A stretch of DNA of 64,000 nucleotides from Sphingomonas sp. 1F27F7B (GTDB lineage: Bacteria; Pseudomonadota; Alphaproteobacteria; Sphingomonadales; Sphingomonadaceae): NCBI RefSeq assembly GCF_005503355.1, contig NZ_SCMK01000010.1, forward strand, positions 101,276-165,275, in the 5' to 3' direction. Numbering within the stretch: position 1 is the stretch's first letter; each line of letters opens with the position of its first letter. The translations under genes and the position numbers were made by a program. Positions 50,777 to 60,329 of the stretch are shown here, one piece after another. The notes under the pieces are model-generated. The model saw nothing but the letters and a program-made list of their open reading frames with translations, was not told where the DNA came from and ran no database searches.

Positions 50777-51529
50777 TTGCGGCCCCAGCCCGCCATAGAG
50801 TCCCTGCGCGCGCAGATCGAGAAGATCGAAGGCCGGAGCCGGCGCGCCAAATCGGTCCTTCCTTTCGGGATCACCGAGGTGGATTCGCGACTCCCCGGCG
50901 GCGGCCTTGCCCTCGGCGCGCTGCATGAAATAGCCGGCGGCGGCAACGGAGCGGTCGACGGAGCCGCAGCGGCTTCCTTCAGCGCGGGCCTCGCGGCCCG
51001 CACCAAAGGCAAAATCCTCTGGTGTATCACGCGTGCCGACCTATTCGCGCCCGCCATTGCCCAGGCAGGGCTCGCGAGCGACCGCGTCATCTACCTCGAA
51101 GCTGGGGACGACAAGACCGTCCTCGCCTGCATGGAAGAAGGATTGCGCCACGGCGGCCTCGGGGCCGTCATCGGCGAGGTCGCCCGCCTTTCGATGACAG
51201 CATCAAGACGGCTGCAACTGGCGGCCGAAGGCGCCGGCTCGCTCGGGATCGCTTTGCGGCGCTGGCGGCGACAGACAGAGGCGACGGATTTCGGCCAACC
51301 GACCTCTGCGATGACGCGCTGGCGCGTCTCCGTAATGCCCTCAACGCCGCTACCCGTTCCCGGCGTGGGCCGCGCCCGCTGGCTGGTTGAACTCATCCGC
51401 GCGCGAGCGGGCGAAAGTGCAGATTTCGAGTTGGAGGCGTGCGATGACACGGGTCGTCTCGCTCTTCCTGCCGAGCTGGTCCACGGACAGGCTGCGGCGG
51501 AAGGCTGGCGACGCGGCGCCTCCGGCTGA
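50777..51529 (+). CDS. imuA: ImuA, RecA-like accessory protein of the mutasome
   Basis: ImuA works with ImuB and DnaE2 in error-prone translesion synthesis. The 250-residue product resembles a RecA/SulA-like core: AIESLRAQIEKIEGRSRRAKSVLPFGITEVDSRLPGGGLALGALHEIAG, followed by ILWCITRADLFAPAIAQAGL and LGAVIGEVARLSMTASRRLQLAAEGAGSLGIALRRWR. The start codon is TTG at 50777, 12 nt after GGAGG; the ATG at 50743 is in another frame. The 3' end overlaps imuB by 86 nt, so the genes are coupled. Confidence 0.88.
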   Translation: MRPQPAIESLRAQIEKIEGRSRRAKSVLPFGITEVDSRLPGGGLALGALHEIAGGGNGAVDGAAAASFSAGLAARTKGKILWCITRADLFAPAIAQAGLASDRVIYLEAGDDKTVLACMEEGLRHGGLGAVIGEVARLSMTASRRLQLAAEGAGSLGIALRRWRRQTEATDFGQPTSAMTRWRVSVMPSTPLPVPGVGRARWLVELIRARAGESADFELEACDDTGRLALPAELVHGQAAAEGWRRGASG

Positions 51530-52964
51530 GGCGCCGCTCGTCCTGATTGGCCGCGACGGGAACAGGCGGGTGGTGCTGGCGGCGGATGCAGCGGCCCAGG
51601 CCACCGGCCTGCGCGCCGGCATGCCCGTCACCAAGGCGCAAGTGCTGGTGCCTGGCCTCATCGTGCAGGATGCCGATCCCGCTGCCGACGCCGAGGCGCT
51701 TGAGCGTCTCGCGGTGTGGCTTCTCCGCTATGCACCGATCGTCGCCCCCGATCCGCCCGACGGCCTCATCATCGACTCGACCGGCGCTGATCATCTCCAC
51801 GGGGGCGAGACTGTCATGCTGGACGGCTTGATCGGGCGCCTCGCCATGTCCGGGATCTTCGCGAGAGGCGCGATCGCCGACACCTGGGGAGCGGCCCATG
51901 CGCTGGCCCGATTTTCAGCGCAGCCGGTTGTCATCGCGCCCGAGGGGCATGGCCCGTCCGTCTTGGAGCGGTTGCCGCTTGAGGCGTTACGCATTCCGGC
52001 CTCCACCGTCGCGGCGCTGCGCACGCTCGGCTTCCGAACGGTCGGCGATCTTCTGGCGCAGCCGCGCGCGCCGCTCACGCTTCGCTTCGGCCCGGAACTC
52101 GGCCGACGCTTGGACCAGGCCTTGGGCATTGCGGCCGAACTCATTGAGCCGGTTCGGCCTGCCGATCTCATCGAGGTGCGCCGCGCCTTCGCCGAGCCGA
52201 TCGGCGCAGCCGAGACAATCGCCCGTTACATCGGCAAGCTTGTTGCGCAGCTCTGCGAACGCCTTGAGGAAAGCGGGCTTGGCGCACGCAGGCTCGATCT
52301 CATCTGCCACCGCGTCGATAGCCGGGCCCAGGCGGTGCGGGTCGGCATGGCCACGCCGGTGCGCGACGCGAAGCGGCTGACGCGCCTTCTGTGCGACAAG
52401 ATCGAGACCATCTCGCCCGGCTTCGGCATCGAGGTGATGACGCTTGCCGCAAGCGTCGCCGAGCCGCTCGAACGCAAGCAGATCGTCAGTTCGCTGGTCG
52501 AGGAGAGCACCCCGGACGTCTCCGATCTCATCGACACCTTGATGAACCGCGTTGGCGAGCGCGCCCTCTATCGGCTTGCCCCCGTCGCCAGCGACGTTCC
52601 GGAACGGTCTGTCTGTCGTATCCCGGCGATGGCGGCCGACACGGGAGCGGGTTGGCCCGGTCATTGGCCGAGACCGTCGCGCCTCCTCCCGGCACCCGAG
52701 CCGGTCGAGACCGTGGCGCTGCTCCCCGACCATCCGCCGGTGTCGTTCACCTGGCGCGGAATCCGCCGCCGCCTTCGGCGCGGCGACGGACCTGAGCGTG
52801 TCTTCGGCGAATGGTGGAAGCGTGATGCTGAGCTGGCCGCCGTCCGCGACTATTTCCGGGTCGAGGACGACGCCGGCGAACGCTACTGGCTGTTTCGCGC
52901 CGGCGACGGCGAGGACACCGCCACAGGCTCGCACCGCTGGTTCATTCACGGGGTCTTCGGATGA
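51444..52964 (+). CDS. imuB: ImuB, catalytically inactive Y-family polymerase-like protein
   Basis: ImuB is a scaffold that brings DnaE2 to the beta clamp. The 506-residue protein is Y-family-like but lacks the catalytic acids: the N-terminus reads [17 protein letters not shown] instead of the metal-binding DxDxFF, and the second site is [15 protein letters not shown]. The little-finger-like region and a C-terminal tail (from about 390) follow. ATG at 51444 (GGAGG 8 nt upstream) gives the conserved start. Its stop overlaps the dnaE2 ATG. Confidence 0.92.
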   Translation: MTRVVSLFLPSWSTDRLRRKAGDAAPPAEAPLVLIGRDGNRRVVLAADAAAQATGLRAGMPVTKAQVLVPGLIVQDADPAADAEALERLAVWLLRYAPIVAPDPPDGLIIDSTGADHLHGGETVMLDGLIGRLAMSGIFARGAIADTWGAAHALARFSAQPVVIAPEGHGPSVLERLPLEALRIPASTVAALRTLGFRTVGDLLAQPRAPLTLRFGPELGRRLDQALGIAAELIEPVRPADLIEVRRAFAEPIGAAETIARYIGKLVAQLCERLEESGLGARRLDLICHRVDSRAQAVRVGMATPVRDAKRLTRLLCDKIETISPGFGIEVMTLAASVAEPLERKQIVSSLVEESTPDVSDLIDTLMNRVGERALYRLAPVASDVPERSVCRIPAMAADTGAGWPGHWPRPSRLLPAPEPVETVALLPDHPPVSFTWRGIRRRLRRGDGPERVFGEWWKRDAELAAVRDYFRVEDDAGERYWLFRAGDGEDTATGSHRWFIHGVFG

Positions 52965-55900
52965 GCCAGCCCGGCTACGTTGAACTTCAGGTCACCTCGC
53001 ATTTCAGCTTTCTGCGGGGGGCCTCGTCTTGCGAGGAGCTGTTCGCCCAGGCCGCGCTTGCCGGGATCGAAGCCCTGGCCGTGGTGGACCGGAATTCGCT
53101 CGCCGGCATCGTCCGGGCTCATGAAGCGGCGAAGACAACCGGGGTTCGCTTGATTGTCGGCTGCCGTCTCGACCTCAGCGACGGCATGTCGGTGCTGGTC
53201 TATCCAACCGACCGATCAGCTTATTCCCGACTCTGCCGGCTGCTGTCGCTCGGCAAGCGGCGCGGCGGAAAGGCGAAGTGCGTGCTCGAATGGCAGGACC
53301 TCGTCGCCTACGGCGAAGGCTTGATCGCCGTGCTCGTGCCGGATCTCGCCGATGAGGAATGCGGCCTTCGGCTGCGCCGCCTGCGCGATGCGTTCGGCGA
53401 TCGGGCCTACCTGGCACTGACGCTGCGCCGTCGGCCCAACGACCAGCTCCGCCTTCACGAGCTGTCGAACCTGGCCGCCCAGATGCGGGTCGCGACCGTG
53501 GTGACGAACGACGTCCTCTTCCACGAGCCCGCCCGCCGCATCCTTCAGGACGTCGTCACCTGCATTCGGCACAACGTCACGATCGACACGATCGGCGACC
53601 GCCGGGAGCGTCACGCCGATCGCTACATCAAGCCGCCCGAGGAGATGCACCGTCTCTTCGGCCGCTACCCCGAGGCGCTTGCCAGAACCCTGCAGATCGC
53701 CGACCGATGCCGTTTCAATCTCGACGAGCTGGCCTATCAATATCCCGAGGAGCGTGACGATCCGGCACTCACGCCGCAGGAGACGCTGGCAAAGCTCACT
53801 TGGGAAGGCGCCGCCGAGCGTTATCCGGAGGGCGTGCCTGACAGCGTGGCTGCCGCGCTTCAGCATGAGCTGCGGCTGATCGAGAAGCTCGACTACGCGC
53901 CGTATTTCCTGACCGTGAATTCGATCGTCCGCTTCGCCCGCTCAAAGGACATCCTTTGCCAAGGCCGCGGATCAGCCGCCAACTCCGCAGTCTGCTACGT
54001 CCTCGGCATCACGTCGATCGATCCCGGCCGCAACGACCTTCTCTTCGAACGCTTCGTCAGCGAGGAACGGCGCGAGCCGCCCGACATCGACGTCGATTTC
54101 GAGCATGAGCGGCGTGAGATCGTCATGCAATGGGTGTTCGACACCTACGGCCGCGACCACGCCGCGCTCTGTTCGACTGTCATCCGCTATCGCACCAAGG
54201 GCGCGCTACGGGATGTCGGCAAGGCGCTAGGCCTGCCCGAGGATCTGATCGGCACCCTGTCGTCTCAGGTCTGGGCCTGGTCGGAGGAAGGCGTCGAACA
54301 GAAGCACGTCGAAGAGCTGAACCTCAATCTTGCCGATCGCCGCCTTCGCCTGACGCTCGATCTCGCGCGCCAACTCATGGGCGCGCCGCGCCATCTCAGC
54401 CAGCATCCTGGCGGCTTCGTTTTAACCCATGATAGGCTCGATGACCTCGTGCCGATCGAGCCGGCCGCGATGAAGGACCGGCAGGTCATCGAATGGGATA
54501 AGGATGACATCGACGCCCTGAAGTTCATGAAGGTCGACGTCCTGGCGCTTGGGATGCTGGCCTGCATGAAGAAGGGGCTGGACCTTCTGGCTGAGCACAA
54601 GGGCGTCAATCTCGATCTCGCCTCCATTCCGGCCGAGGACCCGCGCACCTACGCGATGATCCGCAAGGCCGACACGCTCGGCACCTTCCAGATCGAGAGC
54701 CGGGCGCAGATGTCGATGCTGCCGCGCCTGAAGCCGCGCACCTATTACGATCTCGTCGTCCAGGTCGCGATCGTCAGGCCCGGCCCGATTCAAGGCGATA
54801 TGGTGCATCCCTATCTTCGTCGCCGGGAGGGCCTTGAGCCCGTACACTATCCGAAGCCCGAACTGGAGAAGGTGCTCGGCAAGACGCTCGGCGTGCCGCT
54901 CTTTCAGGAGCAGGCGATGCGGGTCGCCATCGAATGCGCCGGCTTCACGCCCGGCGAGGCCGATATGCTTCGCAAGTCGATGGCCACCTTCAAATTCACC
55001 GGCGGCGTCTCGCATTTCCGCGACAAACTCATCGCCGGCATGGTCACCAACGGCTACGAGGCCGAGTTCGCCGAGCAGACCTTCAAGCAGCTTGAGGGCT
55101 TCGGCAGTTACGGATTTCCGGAAAGCCACGCAGCCTCTTTTGCGCTGATCGCTTACGCCTCGGCCTGGCTGAAATGCTGGCACCCGGAAATCTTCTGCGC
55201 CGCGCTGCTGAACAGCCAGCCCATGGGCTTCTATGCACCGGCTCAGATCGTCCGCGACGCGCGCGATCACGGCGTCGAGATCCGTCCGGTCTGCGCCAAC
55301 GCCTCCCGATGGGACTGCACACTCGAGCCCACCGGCAGCGAGGAGCGGTTCGCCGTTCGCCTTGGTCTGCGCATGGTCAAAGGGCTCGCCAACGCTCACG
55401 GCGCGGCGATCGTCACGGCCAGGGCGGACCAGCCCTTCGTCTCCATCGACGATCTGTGGCGCCGGGCCGGCGTACCCGTCGCGGCGCTCACGCAGATCGC
55501 CGAAGCCGACGGTTTTCGCCAGCCGTTCGCTCTTGCGCGGCGTGAAGCCCTGTGGGCGATCAAGGCTCTGCGCGACGAGCCGCTGCCGCTCTTCGCCGCC
55601 GCGTCGGCCCGCGAAGCGGAGATCGTGCCCGAGGTCGCCGAGCCGGCCGTCATCCTGCGCCCGATGACAGCCGGCGGCGAAGTGGTCGAGGACTATCGCC
55701 ATGTCAGCCTTTCGCTGCGCGACCATCCGGTCTCGTTCCTGCGGCCGGAGCTGCGCCGCCGTCGTATGGTCTCCTGCCAAGAGGCGATGGACGCAAAGGA
55801 CGGCCGATGGCTGGAGGCGGCCGGCATCGTGCTGGTGCGGCAGCGGCCCGGCAGCGCGAAGGGCGTCATGTTCATCACGCTAGAAGACGAGAGCGGCATC

Positions 55901-56233
55901 GCCAATCTCGTCGTCTGGCCTAAAGTTTTCGAGCAGAACCGCCGGACCATCCTGTCAGCCGGCATGATCGCGATCCGCGGGCGCGTCCAGCGCGAGGGTG
56001 AAGTGGTCCACCTTGTCGCCCAGAGGCTGACCGATCTCTCCGCCGAACTGGTCAGCGTGGGCGAGCGCGACACGGCCTTTCCGCTGCCACATGGTCGCGG
56101 GGACGAGTTTCACCACGGCTCACCGACGCCTGACCCGCGCGGCCTACCGCCAAAGGGGCTTCGGACCCGAGATATCTACATCCCCGACCTTCACATCGAC
56201 ACGATCAAAGTCAAAACGCGCGATTTCCGCTAG
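52961..56233 (+). CDS. dnaE2: Error-prone DNA polymerase DnaE2 (ImuC)
   Basis: A C-family polymerase for SOS mutagenesis. 1090 residues, with the N-terminal PHP domain ([22 protein letters not shown], then [14 protein letters not shown]), the polymerase palm with catalytic acids in [13 protein letters not shown] (about 366-378), the fingers and HhH region ([26 protein letters not shown], then [18 protein letters not shown]), and a C-terminal OB domain ([28 protein letters not shown]). It ends 21 nt before the convergent GAF-GGDEF-EAL gene. Probably an accessory copy carried by the element. Confidence 0.96.
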   Translation: MSQPGYVELQVTSHFSFLRGASSCEELFAQAALAGIEALAVVDRNSLAGIVRAHEAAKTTGVRLIVGCRLDLSDGMSVLVYPTDRSAYSRLCRLLSLGKRRGGKAKCVLEWQDLVAYGEGLIAVLVPDLADEECGLRLRRLRDAFGDRAYLALTLRRRPNDQLRLHELSNLAAQMRVATVVTNDVLFHEPARRILQDVVTCIRHNVTIDTIGDRRERHADRYIKPPEEMHRLFGRYPEALARTLQIADRCRFNLDELAYQYPEERDDPALTPQETLAKLTWEGAAERYPEGVPDSVAAALQHELRLIEKLDYAPYFLTVNSIVRFARSKDILCQGRGSAANSAVCYVLGITSIDPGRNDLLFERFVSEERREPPDIDVDFEHERREIVMQWVFDTYGRDHAALCSTVIRYRTKGALRDVGKALGLPEDLIGTLSSQVWAWSEEGVEQKHVEELNLNLADRRLRLTLDLARQLMGAPRHLSQHPGGFVLTHDRLDDLVPIEPAAMKDRQVIEWDKDDIDALKFMKVDVLALGMLACMKKGLDLLAEHKGVNLDLASIPAEDPRTYAMIRKADTLGTFQIESRAQMSMLPRLKPRTYYDLVVQVAIVRPGPIQGDMVHPYLRRREGLEPVHYPKPELEKVLGKTLGVPLFQEQAMRVAIECAGFTPGEADMLRKSMATFKFTGGVSHFRDKLIAGMVTNGYEAEFAEQTFKQLEGFGSYGFPESHAASFALIAYASAWLKCWHPEIFCAALLNSQPMGFYAPAQIVRDARDHGVEIRPVCANASRWDCTLEPTGSEERFAVRLGLRMVKGLANAHGAAIVTARADQPFVSIDDLWRRAGVPVAALTQIAEADGFRQPFALARREALWAIKALRDEPLPLFAAASAREAEIVPEVAEPAVILRPMTAGGEVVEDYRHVSLSLRDHPVSFLRPELRRRRMVSCQEAMDAKDGRWLEAAGIVLVRQRPGSAKGVMFITLEDESGIANLVVWPKVFEQNRRTILSAGMIAIRGRVQREGEVVHLVAQRLTDLSAELVSVGERDTAFPLPHGRGDEFHHGSPTPDPRGLPPKGLRTRDIYIPDLHIDTIKVKTRDFR

Positions 56234-56254
56234 GCTGCGCCGAGCCTCCCGCGC

Positions 56255-58213
56255 TCAAGCGCTGCGCACTGTTCGTAAACGACTGGTCGAAGCATCCAAC
56301 GGACTTCGGGCGAAGATCGGCGTCGCACCTTCACAGCCGCTCGCATGGCGGCGTAGCAACGCCGACGTCGCGTCGCGGTCTGCCGCACGGGCAAACGCAA
56401 AGCCTTGCCCGACCTTGCAGCCCATCGACCAAAGCTGGCTCGCCTGAACTTCTGTTTCGATCCCCTCGGCCACGATCTCAATGCCGAGCTGCCGCGCGAT
56501 ATCGATTAACCCCTCGACGATCACCATGCTTGGATCGTCCGGCCATAGTCGGCCGATGAAGGCCTGATCGATCTTGATGATGTCGACCGGCACGTTCAGC
56601 AAATGCGTCAGCGACGCATGTCCCGTTCCAAAGTCATCAAGCGCGACGCGGACGCCGGCGGCGCGCAACGCCTCTATCTCTCGCGTTACGACGCGATCAC
56701 TTCGCCCGATGCAAGCATCCTCACTCACTTCGACGACCAAGCCGCCGAGCGACACGCCAGCACGACCAAAGGCATCTTCGAGTTTCTGAGCCAGGCTGCC
56801 CGTGTAGAAATCGGCAGTCGAAACATTGAGTCCGACCTGCTGGACGAGCAGACCCTGATCCCGCCAGAATGCGATGTCCCGCGCAACTGTTACCGCAACA
56901 CGTTGCGTAAGCTCCGCAGCGATATGGGCGTCACTGGTCGCTTCGCGAAAAGCGAGGGCACTTACGAGTTCACCCGCCACGGTGCGCATGCGACAGAGCG
57001 CCTCGAGCCCGACGATCTCGCCCGTATCGAGAGCGACAATAGGCTGGTAGTGCGTTTCCATGCGCTCATCGGCGAGCGCATCGGCCACATCGCGTATCGC
57101 GTCACGACGCCGCGTGATCCGCGTACCGATCCCCGGCCAGTAGCGCACAAACCCGCCGCGACCGGTCTCCTTGGCGTGATAGAGCGCGAAATCCGCGGCC
57201 TCGTTGACCGCCACGGCAGTCCGTTCGGAGGCACCGAGGACGGCACCGCCGATCGTCGCGCGAGGCGCCACGGCATGCCCCTCGCAATCGGCGCTGCGCT
57301 CCAATTCTGTCAGCACGCGTTCCGCCGCCGCATTCAGATCGGCGAGCGAGCCGGGGTTCTGAATGATGACGGCGAATTCATCGCCGCCCAGCCGGAAGCT
57401 GACATCGGGCGCCATCGCCCGCGCGATCCGGGTCCCCGCCGCCTTGATGAGCGCATCACCGGCCAGGTGGCCGAACGTGTCGTTTACGATCTTCAGATTA
57501 TCGAGGTCGATAATGAAGAGGGCCCAGGCCCCCGGGACGTCACACGGAATCTGCGCCATCGCGCCGTTGTAGGCCGAACGATTGGGCAGTCCGGTCAGCG
57601 CGTCTATGTTCGCGCGGCGCTCGCGGTCGACCGCTCGCTCATGCCGCTGAAGCGCAAGACCACAGAGATCGACGCAGGCTTCCGCCAGCGCGCGCTCAGA
57701 AGCGTTCGGCGAGCGCGCTTGCTCGCTGTAAAAGCCGATGACGGCAATGGCGTCGCCGCCCGCGTTCACGACAGGGAAGGACCAGCATCCGCTCACGCCA
57801 AGGCCTTCTATGAGTCCCATGGAGCGGGCGCAGCGCGGATCACGTCGGATATCCTCAATGATGACGGGTTCGCGCAGATAAGCAGCCGCGCCGCAGGACC
57901 CGACCTCCGGGCCGACCATCATCCCATCCAACGCAGAAGAATAGTCCGCAGGCAAACTCGGTGCCGCGAGCGGATGCAAAAGTCCGGCTTGATCGACCGT
58001 CAGGATCGAGCAGATCACGCCAGACATCAGTGTCTCTATCTCGGCACAGAGTTCGCGCGCCGTGTCAGCCACAGGTTCGCTGTTGGCGATCATCCGCAAT
58101 ATCTTGTTCTGGATATGCAACAACACGGTCGTCGCCCAACTCAACTGACACTTAGGGATGCGACTATAATAGTCGCTAGATGTGAAGTTCGGCTTACCCA
58201 ACAAGATAAACAT
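56255..58213 (-). CDS. GAF-GGDEF-EAL cyclic di-GMP protein
   Basis: A 652-residue soluble protein. A GAF domain (about 35-195) is followed by a GGDEF domain with DALTGLPNRSAY, DLDNLKIVND and intact RLGGDEF, and an EAL domain with LEALCRM, LNVSTADF, EVSEDACIG, ALDDFGTGHASL, IKIDQAF and AEGIET. Both catalytic centres look usable. I chose ATG at 58213 (AGGA 8 nt upstream); a GTG start at 58126 is possible and would leave the palindrome at 58160-58176 outside the gene. It is divergent from the ArdC gene. Confidence 0.85.
   Translation of the reverse strand: MFILLGKPNFTSSDYYSRIPKCQLSWATTVLLHIQNKILRMIANSEPVADTARELCAEIETLMSGVICSILTVDQAGLLHPLAAPSLPADYSSALDGMMVGPEVGSCGAAAYLREPVIIEDIRRDPRCARSMGLIEGLGVSGCWSFPVVNAGGDAIAVIGFYSEQARSPNASERALAEACVDLCGLALQRHERAVDRERRANIDALTGLPNRSAYNGAMAQIPCDVPGAWALFIIDLDNLKIVNDTFGHLAGDALIKAAGTRIARAMAPDVSFRLGGDEFAVIIQNPGSLADLNAAAERVLTELERSADCEGHAVAPRATIGGAVLGASERTAVAVNEAADFALYHAKETGRGGFVRYWPGIGTRITRRRDAIRDVADALADERMETHYQPIVALDTGEIVGLEALCRMRTVAGELVSALAFREATSDAHIAAELTQRVAVTVARDIAFWRDQGLLVQQVGLNVSTADFYTGSLAQKLEDAFGRAGVSLGGLVVEVSEDACIGRSDRVVTREIEALRAAGVRVALDDFGTGHASLTHLLNVPVDIIKIDQAFIGRLWPDDPSMVIVEGLIDIARQLGIEIVAEGIETEVQASQLWSMGCKVGQGFAFARAADRDATSALLRRHASGCEGATPIFARSPLDASTSRLRTVRSA
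58160..58176. repeat. 17-bp palindrome, copy 1
   Basis: GCGACTATAATAGTCGC, perfect 8-bp arms around one base. The core CGACTAT-N-ATAGTCG recurs at 60151-60167. Probably an operator of an element-encoded regulator; the TATAAT inside it could be a -10 box. Confidence 0.6.
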
Positions 58214-58323
58214 GGAGGTAATCCTCGCTGGAGGGGAAAGCCTTCCCCTGCGGCCGAGCCTTTGGTCTCGGCCGACCCCTTCTGCGGGGACACCCCGCAA
58301 CGCCCCCTATAGAGCGAGAGTGC

Positions 58324-58391
58324 GGACCGGCTTTGCCGTGACGGGTTGAGAGCTGGGAGAGAGCTTCCGGCGCCCGTCGCGGAGATCCGCG
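58324..58391 (+). promoter_or_regulatory. Structured 5' leader of the ArdC gene (radC-RNA-motif-like), copy 1
   Basis: 68 nt from GGACCGG to the ATG. Outer stem GTGACGGG (58338-58345) with CCCGTCGC (58373-58380); inner stem GCTGGGAG (58352-58359) with CTTCCGGC (58364-58371), loop AGAG. The ribosome site GGAG (58381-58384) follows and can itself pair (CGCGG with CCGCG). It shares this fold, with compensating changes, with 60262-60329. The radC RNA motif is known from leaders of antirestriction and DNA-binding genes; identity with it is inferred from memory of that motif. Confidence 0.7.
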
Positions 58392-59351
58392 ATGTCCAGA
58401 AAAGCCGCACCCGCTCGCGCCGGCCAGGACCGGACGAGCCTTTACGACGAAATCACCGGTAAGATCATCGGCGAGCTGGAGGCCGGCCGCGTACCCTGGG
58501 TCCAGCCTTGGGGGACCGCCGCGGCGAAGGCGCCGCTCGCCATGCCGAGGAACGCCGCCACCGGCCGGCATTATTCGGGGATCAATGTGCTGATCCTCTG
58601 GGGCGCCGTCATCGAGCACGGCTTTGCCGGCCAGAGCTGGCTCACCTTCCGCCAGGCGCTGGCGCTCGGCGGCAATGTCCGCAAGGGCGAGCGCGGCACG
58701 ACCGTCGTCTATGCCGACCGCTTCGTGCCCGACGACGAGAAGCGGCGCGCCCGCGAGACCGGCGACGAGGCCCAGGCGATCCCGTTCCTGAAGCGCTTCA
58801 CGGTGTTCAACGCCGCGCAGTGCGAGGGCCTGCCGGAGGATGTCGCGATTGTCGCGCCGCCACCGGCGCCAGGCCTGATCGAGCCGCAGGTCGAGGCGCT
58901 GATCCGCGCCACCGGCATCGATTTCCGCATCGGCGGCAATCGCGCCTTCTATGTGCCGGCGCTCGACTATGTGCAGGTCCCGCCGCCCCAGGCCTATTTT
59001 GAACCGATCAACTGGCACCGCACCGCGCTGCACGAGCTGGGTCACGCCACAGGCCATCCGTCCCGTCTCGGCCGCGACATGACCGGCGGCTTCGGCACCA
59101 AGAAATACGCGTTCGAGGAGCTGGTCGCCGAAATGAACGCCGCCTTCTGCTGCGCCTCGCTCGGCATCGTGCCGACCGTACGGCACGCCGATTACATCGG
59201 CTCCTGGCTGGAGGTGCTGCGCGAGGACAATCGCGCCATCGTCCGCGCCGCCAGCCAGGCGAGCAAAGCCGCCGATTGGCTGCTCGGCTTCGTGCCGGCC
59301 GACGGGGCCGCGCTGTCGGCCGAACCCGCGATCGACAGGAGGGCCGCATGA
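58392..59351 (+). CDS. ArdC-family antirestriction / ssDNA-binding metallopeptidase-like protein
   Basis: The 319-residue protein has an N-terminal ArdC-like ssDNA-binding domain (LYDEITGKIIGELEAGRVPWVQPW, then GRHYSGINVLILWGAV and LTFRQALALGGNVRKGERGTTVVY) and a C-terminal zincin-like domain with HELGHATGH near 213 and a downstream glutamate in FEELVAEM. Such proteins protect incoming single-stranded DNA and help plasmids avoid restriction. It has the structured leader. Its stop overlaps the DUF2958 start (ATGA), so the two are co-translated. Confidence 0.92.
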   Translation: MSRKAAPARAGQDRTSLYDEITGKIIGELEAGRVPWVQPWGTAAAKAPLAMPRNAATGRHYSGINVLILWGAVIEHGFAGQSWLTFRQALALGGNVRKGERGTTVVYADRFVPDDEKRRARETGDEAQAIPFLKRFTVFNAAQCEGLPEDVAIVAPPPAPGLIEPQVEALIRATGIDFRIGGNRAFYVPALDYVQVPPPQAYFEPINWHRTALHELGHATGHPSRLGRDMTGGFGTKKYAFEELVAEMNAAFCCASLGIVPTVRHADYIGSWLEVLREDNRAIVRAASQASKAADWLLGFVPADGAALSAEPAIDRRAA

Positions 59352-59728
59352 TCCTCCTGACGGAAGAGCTGCGCGAGCAGCTCCTAGCCAACGGCCGGAA
59401 CCGCGACGCCGACCACATCCCCGTGGTCAAATTCTTCAACCCGCTCGGCGAAGGCGTCTGGCTGGCGACCGAACTTGACGAGGACGGCGACACCTTGTTC
59501 GGCCTGGCCGATCTCGGCGACCCCGAACTCGGCTCCTTCAGCCTCGCCGAAATGATCGCCGTGCGCCTGCCGATGGGCCTCGGCATCGAGCGCGACATCC
59601 TGTTCGAGGGCCTTTATCCGATCTCGGCCTGGGCCGAAGCGGCCCGTCGAACCGGCGGCATCCGCGCGGCCGAACGCGTGCTTCACGCCGTCCACCGCGC
59701 GAGGCCCGAACCATCCGTAAAGGCGTGA
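59348..59728 (+). CDS. DUF2958-family protein
   Basis: A 126-residue plasmid/ICE protein of the DUF2958 family; function unknown. The family core is clear: MILLTEELREQLLANGRN, PVVKFFNPLGEGVWLATELDEDGDTLFGLADLGDPELGSFSLAEM and the end LGIERDILFEG. It overlaps the ArdC-like gene by 4 nt and likely acts in the same process. Confidence 0.9.
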   Translation: MILLTEELREQLLANGRNRDADHIPVVKFFNPLGEGVWLATELDEDGDTLFGLADLGDPELGSFSLAEMIAVRLPMGLGIERDILFEGLYPISAWAEAARRTGGIRAAERVLHAVHRARPEPSVKA

Positions 59729-59768
59729 ATCCGTGGAGGCGGGCCTGCGGCTTTGCGGCTTCTCTCGT

Positions 59769-60062
59769 TTACGACGAGACGCTGTCCTTCAGCAGGCCCG
59801 CCCAGACGGCGAGGATCATGCCTTCCAGGTCGTCATCCTCGCCGACCACGACGCTGAAAATGCCGAGCAGCTCGGAGAACTCCCGGACGTCGAGATGGCC
59901 GCGCGCCTGCAGCGCGGTCGCCAGCATCGTCAGGGCCTTGCCGTTGGCGCCGATCAGCGCGCGCTCGACCTTCGACAATCTCGGCCGTGATCGCCTGCGG
60001 CCGAGCATCGCCAGCCAATCGCGCCACGGCGTCCGCGCGCCGTCCTTCACCGCCGTGTTCAT
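59769..60062 (-). CDS. Small element-encoded protein of unknown function
   Basis: The 97-residue product starts MNTAVKDGARTPWRDWLAMLGRRRSRPRLSKVERALIG and ends with an acidic helical half (ELLGIFSVVVGEDDDLEGMILAVWAGLLKDSVSS). I do not recognise it. The start at 60060-60062 has an excellent ribosome site (GGAGGAAACG), so the longer frame upstream is discarded. It is convergent with the DUF2958 gene and divergent from the parB-like gene; the palindrome copy 2 lies 89 nt upstream of its ATG. Confidence 0.65.
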   Translation of the reverse strand: MNTAVKDGARTPWRDWLAMLGRRRSRPRLSKVERALIGANGKALTMLATALQARGHLDVREFSELLGIFSVVVGEDDDLEGMILAVWAGLLKDSVSS

Positions 60063-60150
60063 CGTTTCCTCCGATCGCCCCGAGCGCCGGGCGATCCGGA
60101 CACACGCGAACCTGGCGCGCGTGTCTTCCTCTCCAGCCACACCGCCAAGG

Positions 60151-60167
60151 GCGACTATTATAGTCGT
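60151..60167. repeat. 17-bp palindrome, copy 2
   Basis: GCGACTATTATAGTCGT, 15 bp perfectly palindromic (60152-60166), same core as 58160-58176. It lies between the small minus-strand gene and the ParB-like gene. Confidence 0.6.
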
Positions 60168-60261
60168 CTTTTGTCAATGCCAGAGGCTTTGCGCGGCGAA
60201 CGCATCCAGATCGGCCCGGTCGCCGCGCCCCGGGGCGACGGCCAGAAGAGAGTGAGAGGGA

Positions 60262-60329
60262 GGACCGGATTTTCGTGACGGGTTGGAGGTCGAGAGAGGT
60301 TCTCGGCCGCCCGTCGCGGAGTAATCCCG
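60262..60329 (+). promoter_or_regulatory. Structured 5' leader of the ParB-like gene (radC-RNA-motif-like), copy 2
   Basis: Again 68 nt from GGACCGG to the ATG. Outer stem GTGACGGG (60275-60282) with CCCGTCGC (60310-60317) is identical to copy 1. The inner stem GGTCGAGAG (60288-60296) with TTCTCGGCC (60300-60308) differs in sequence but keeps pairing, and GGAG follows. Conserved single-stranded TTG and the equal length support one RNA family. Confidence 0.7.

Noticed and set aside
50743..50928. ATG at 50743 as start of imuA
   Set aside because: It is in a different frame from the conserved ImuA sequence, which is reached from TTG at 50777.
60149..60177. TTGACA (minus strand, 60177-60172) with the TATAAT inside the palindrome as a promoter
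   Set aside because: The spacer is only 9 nt, too short for a sigma-70 promoter.
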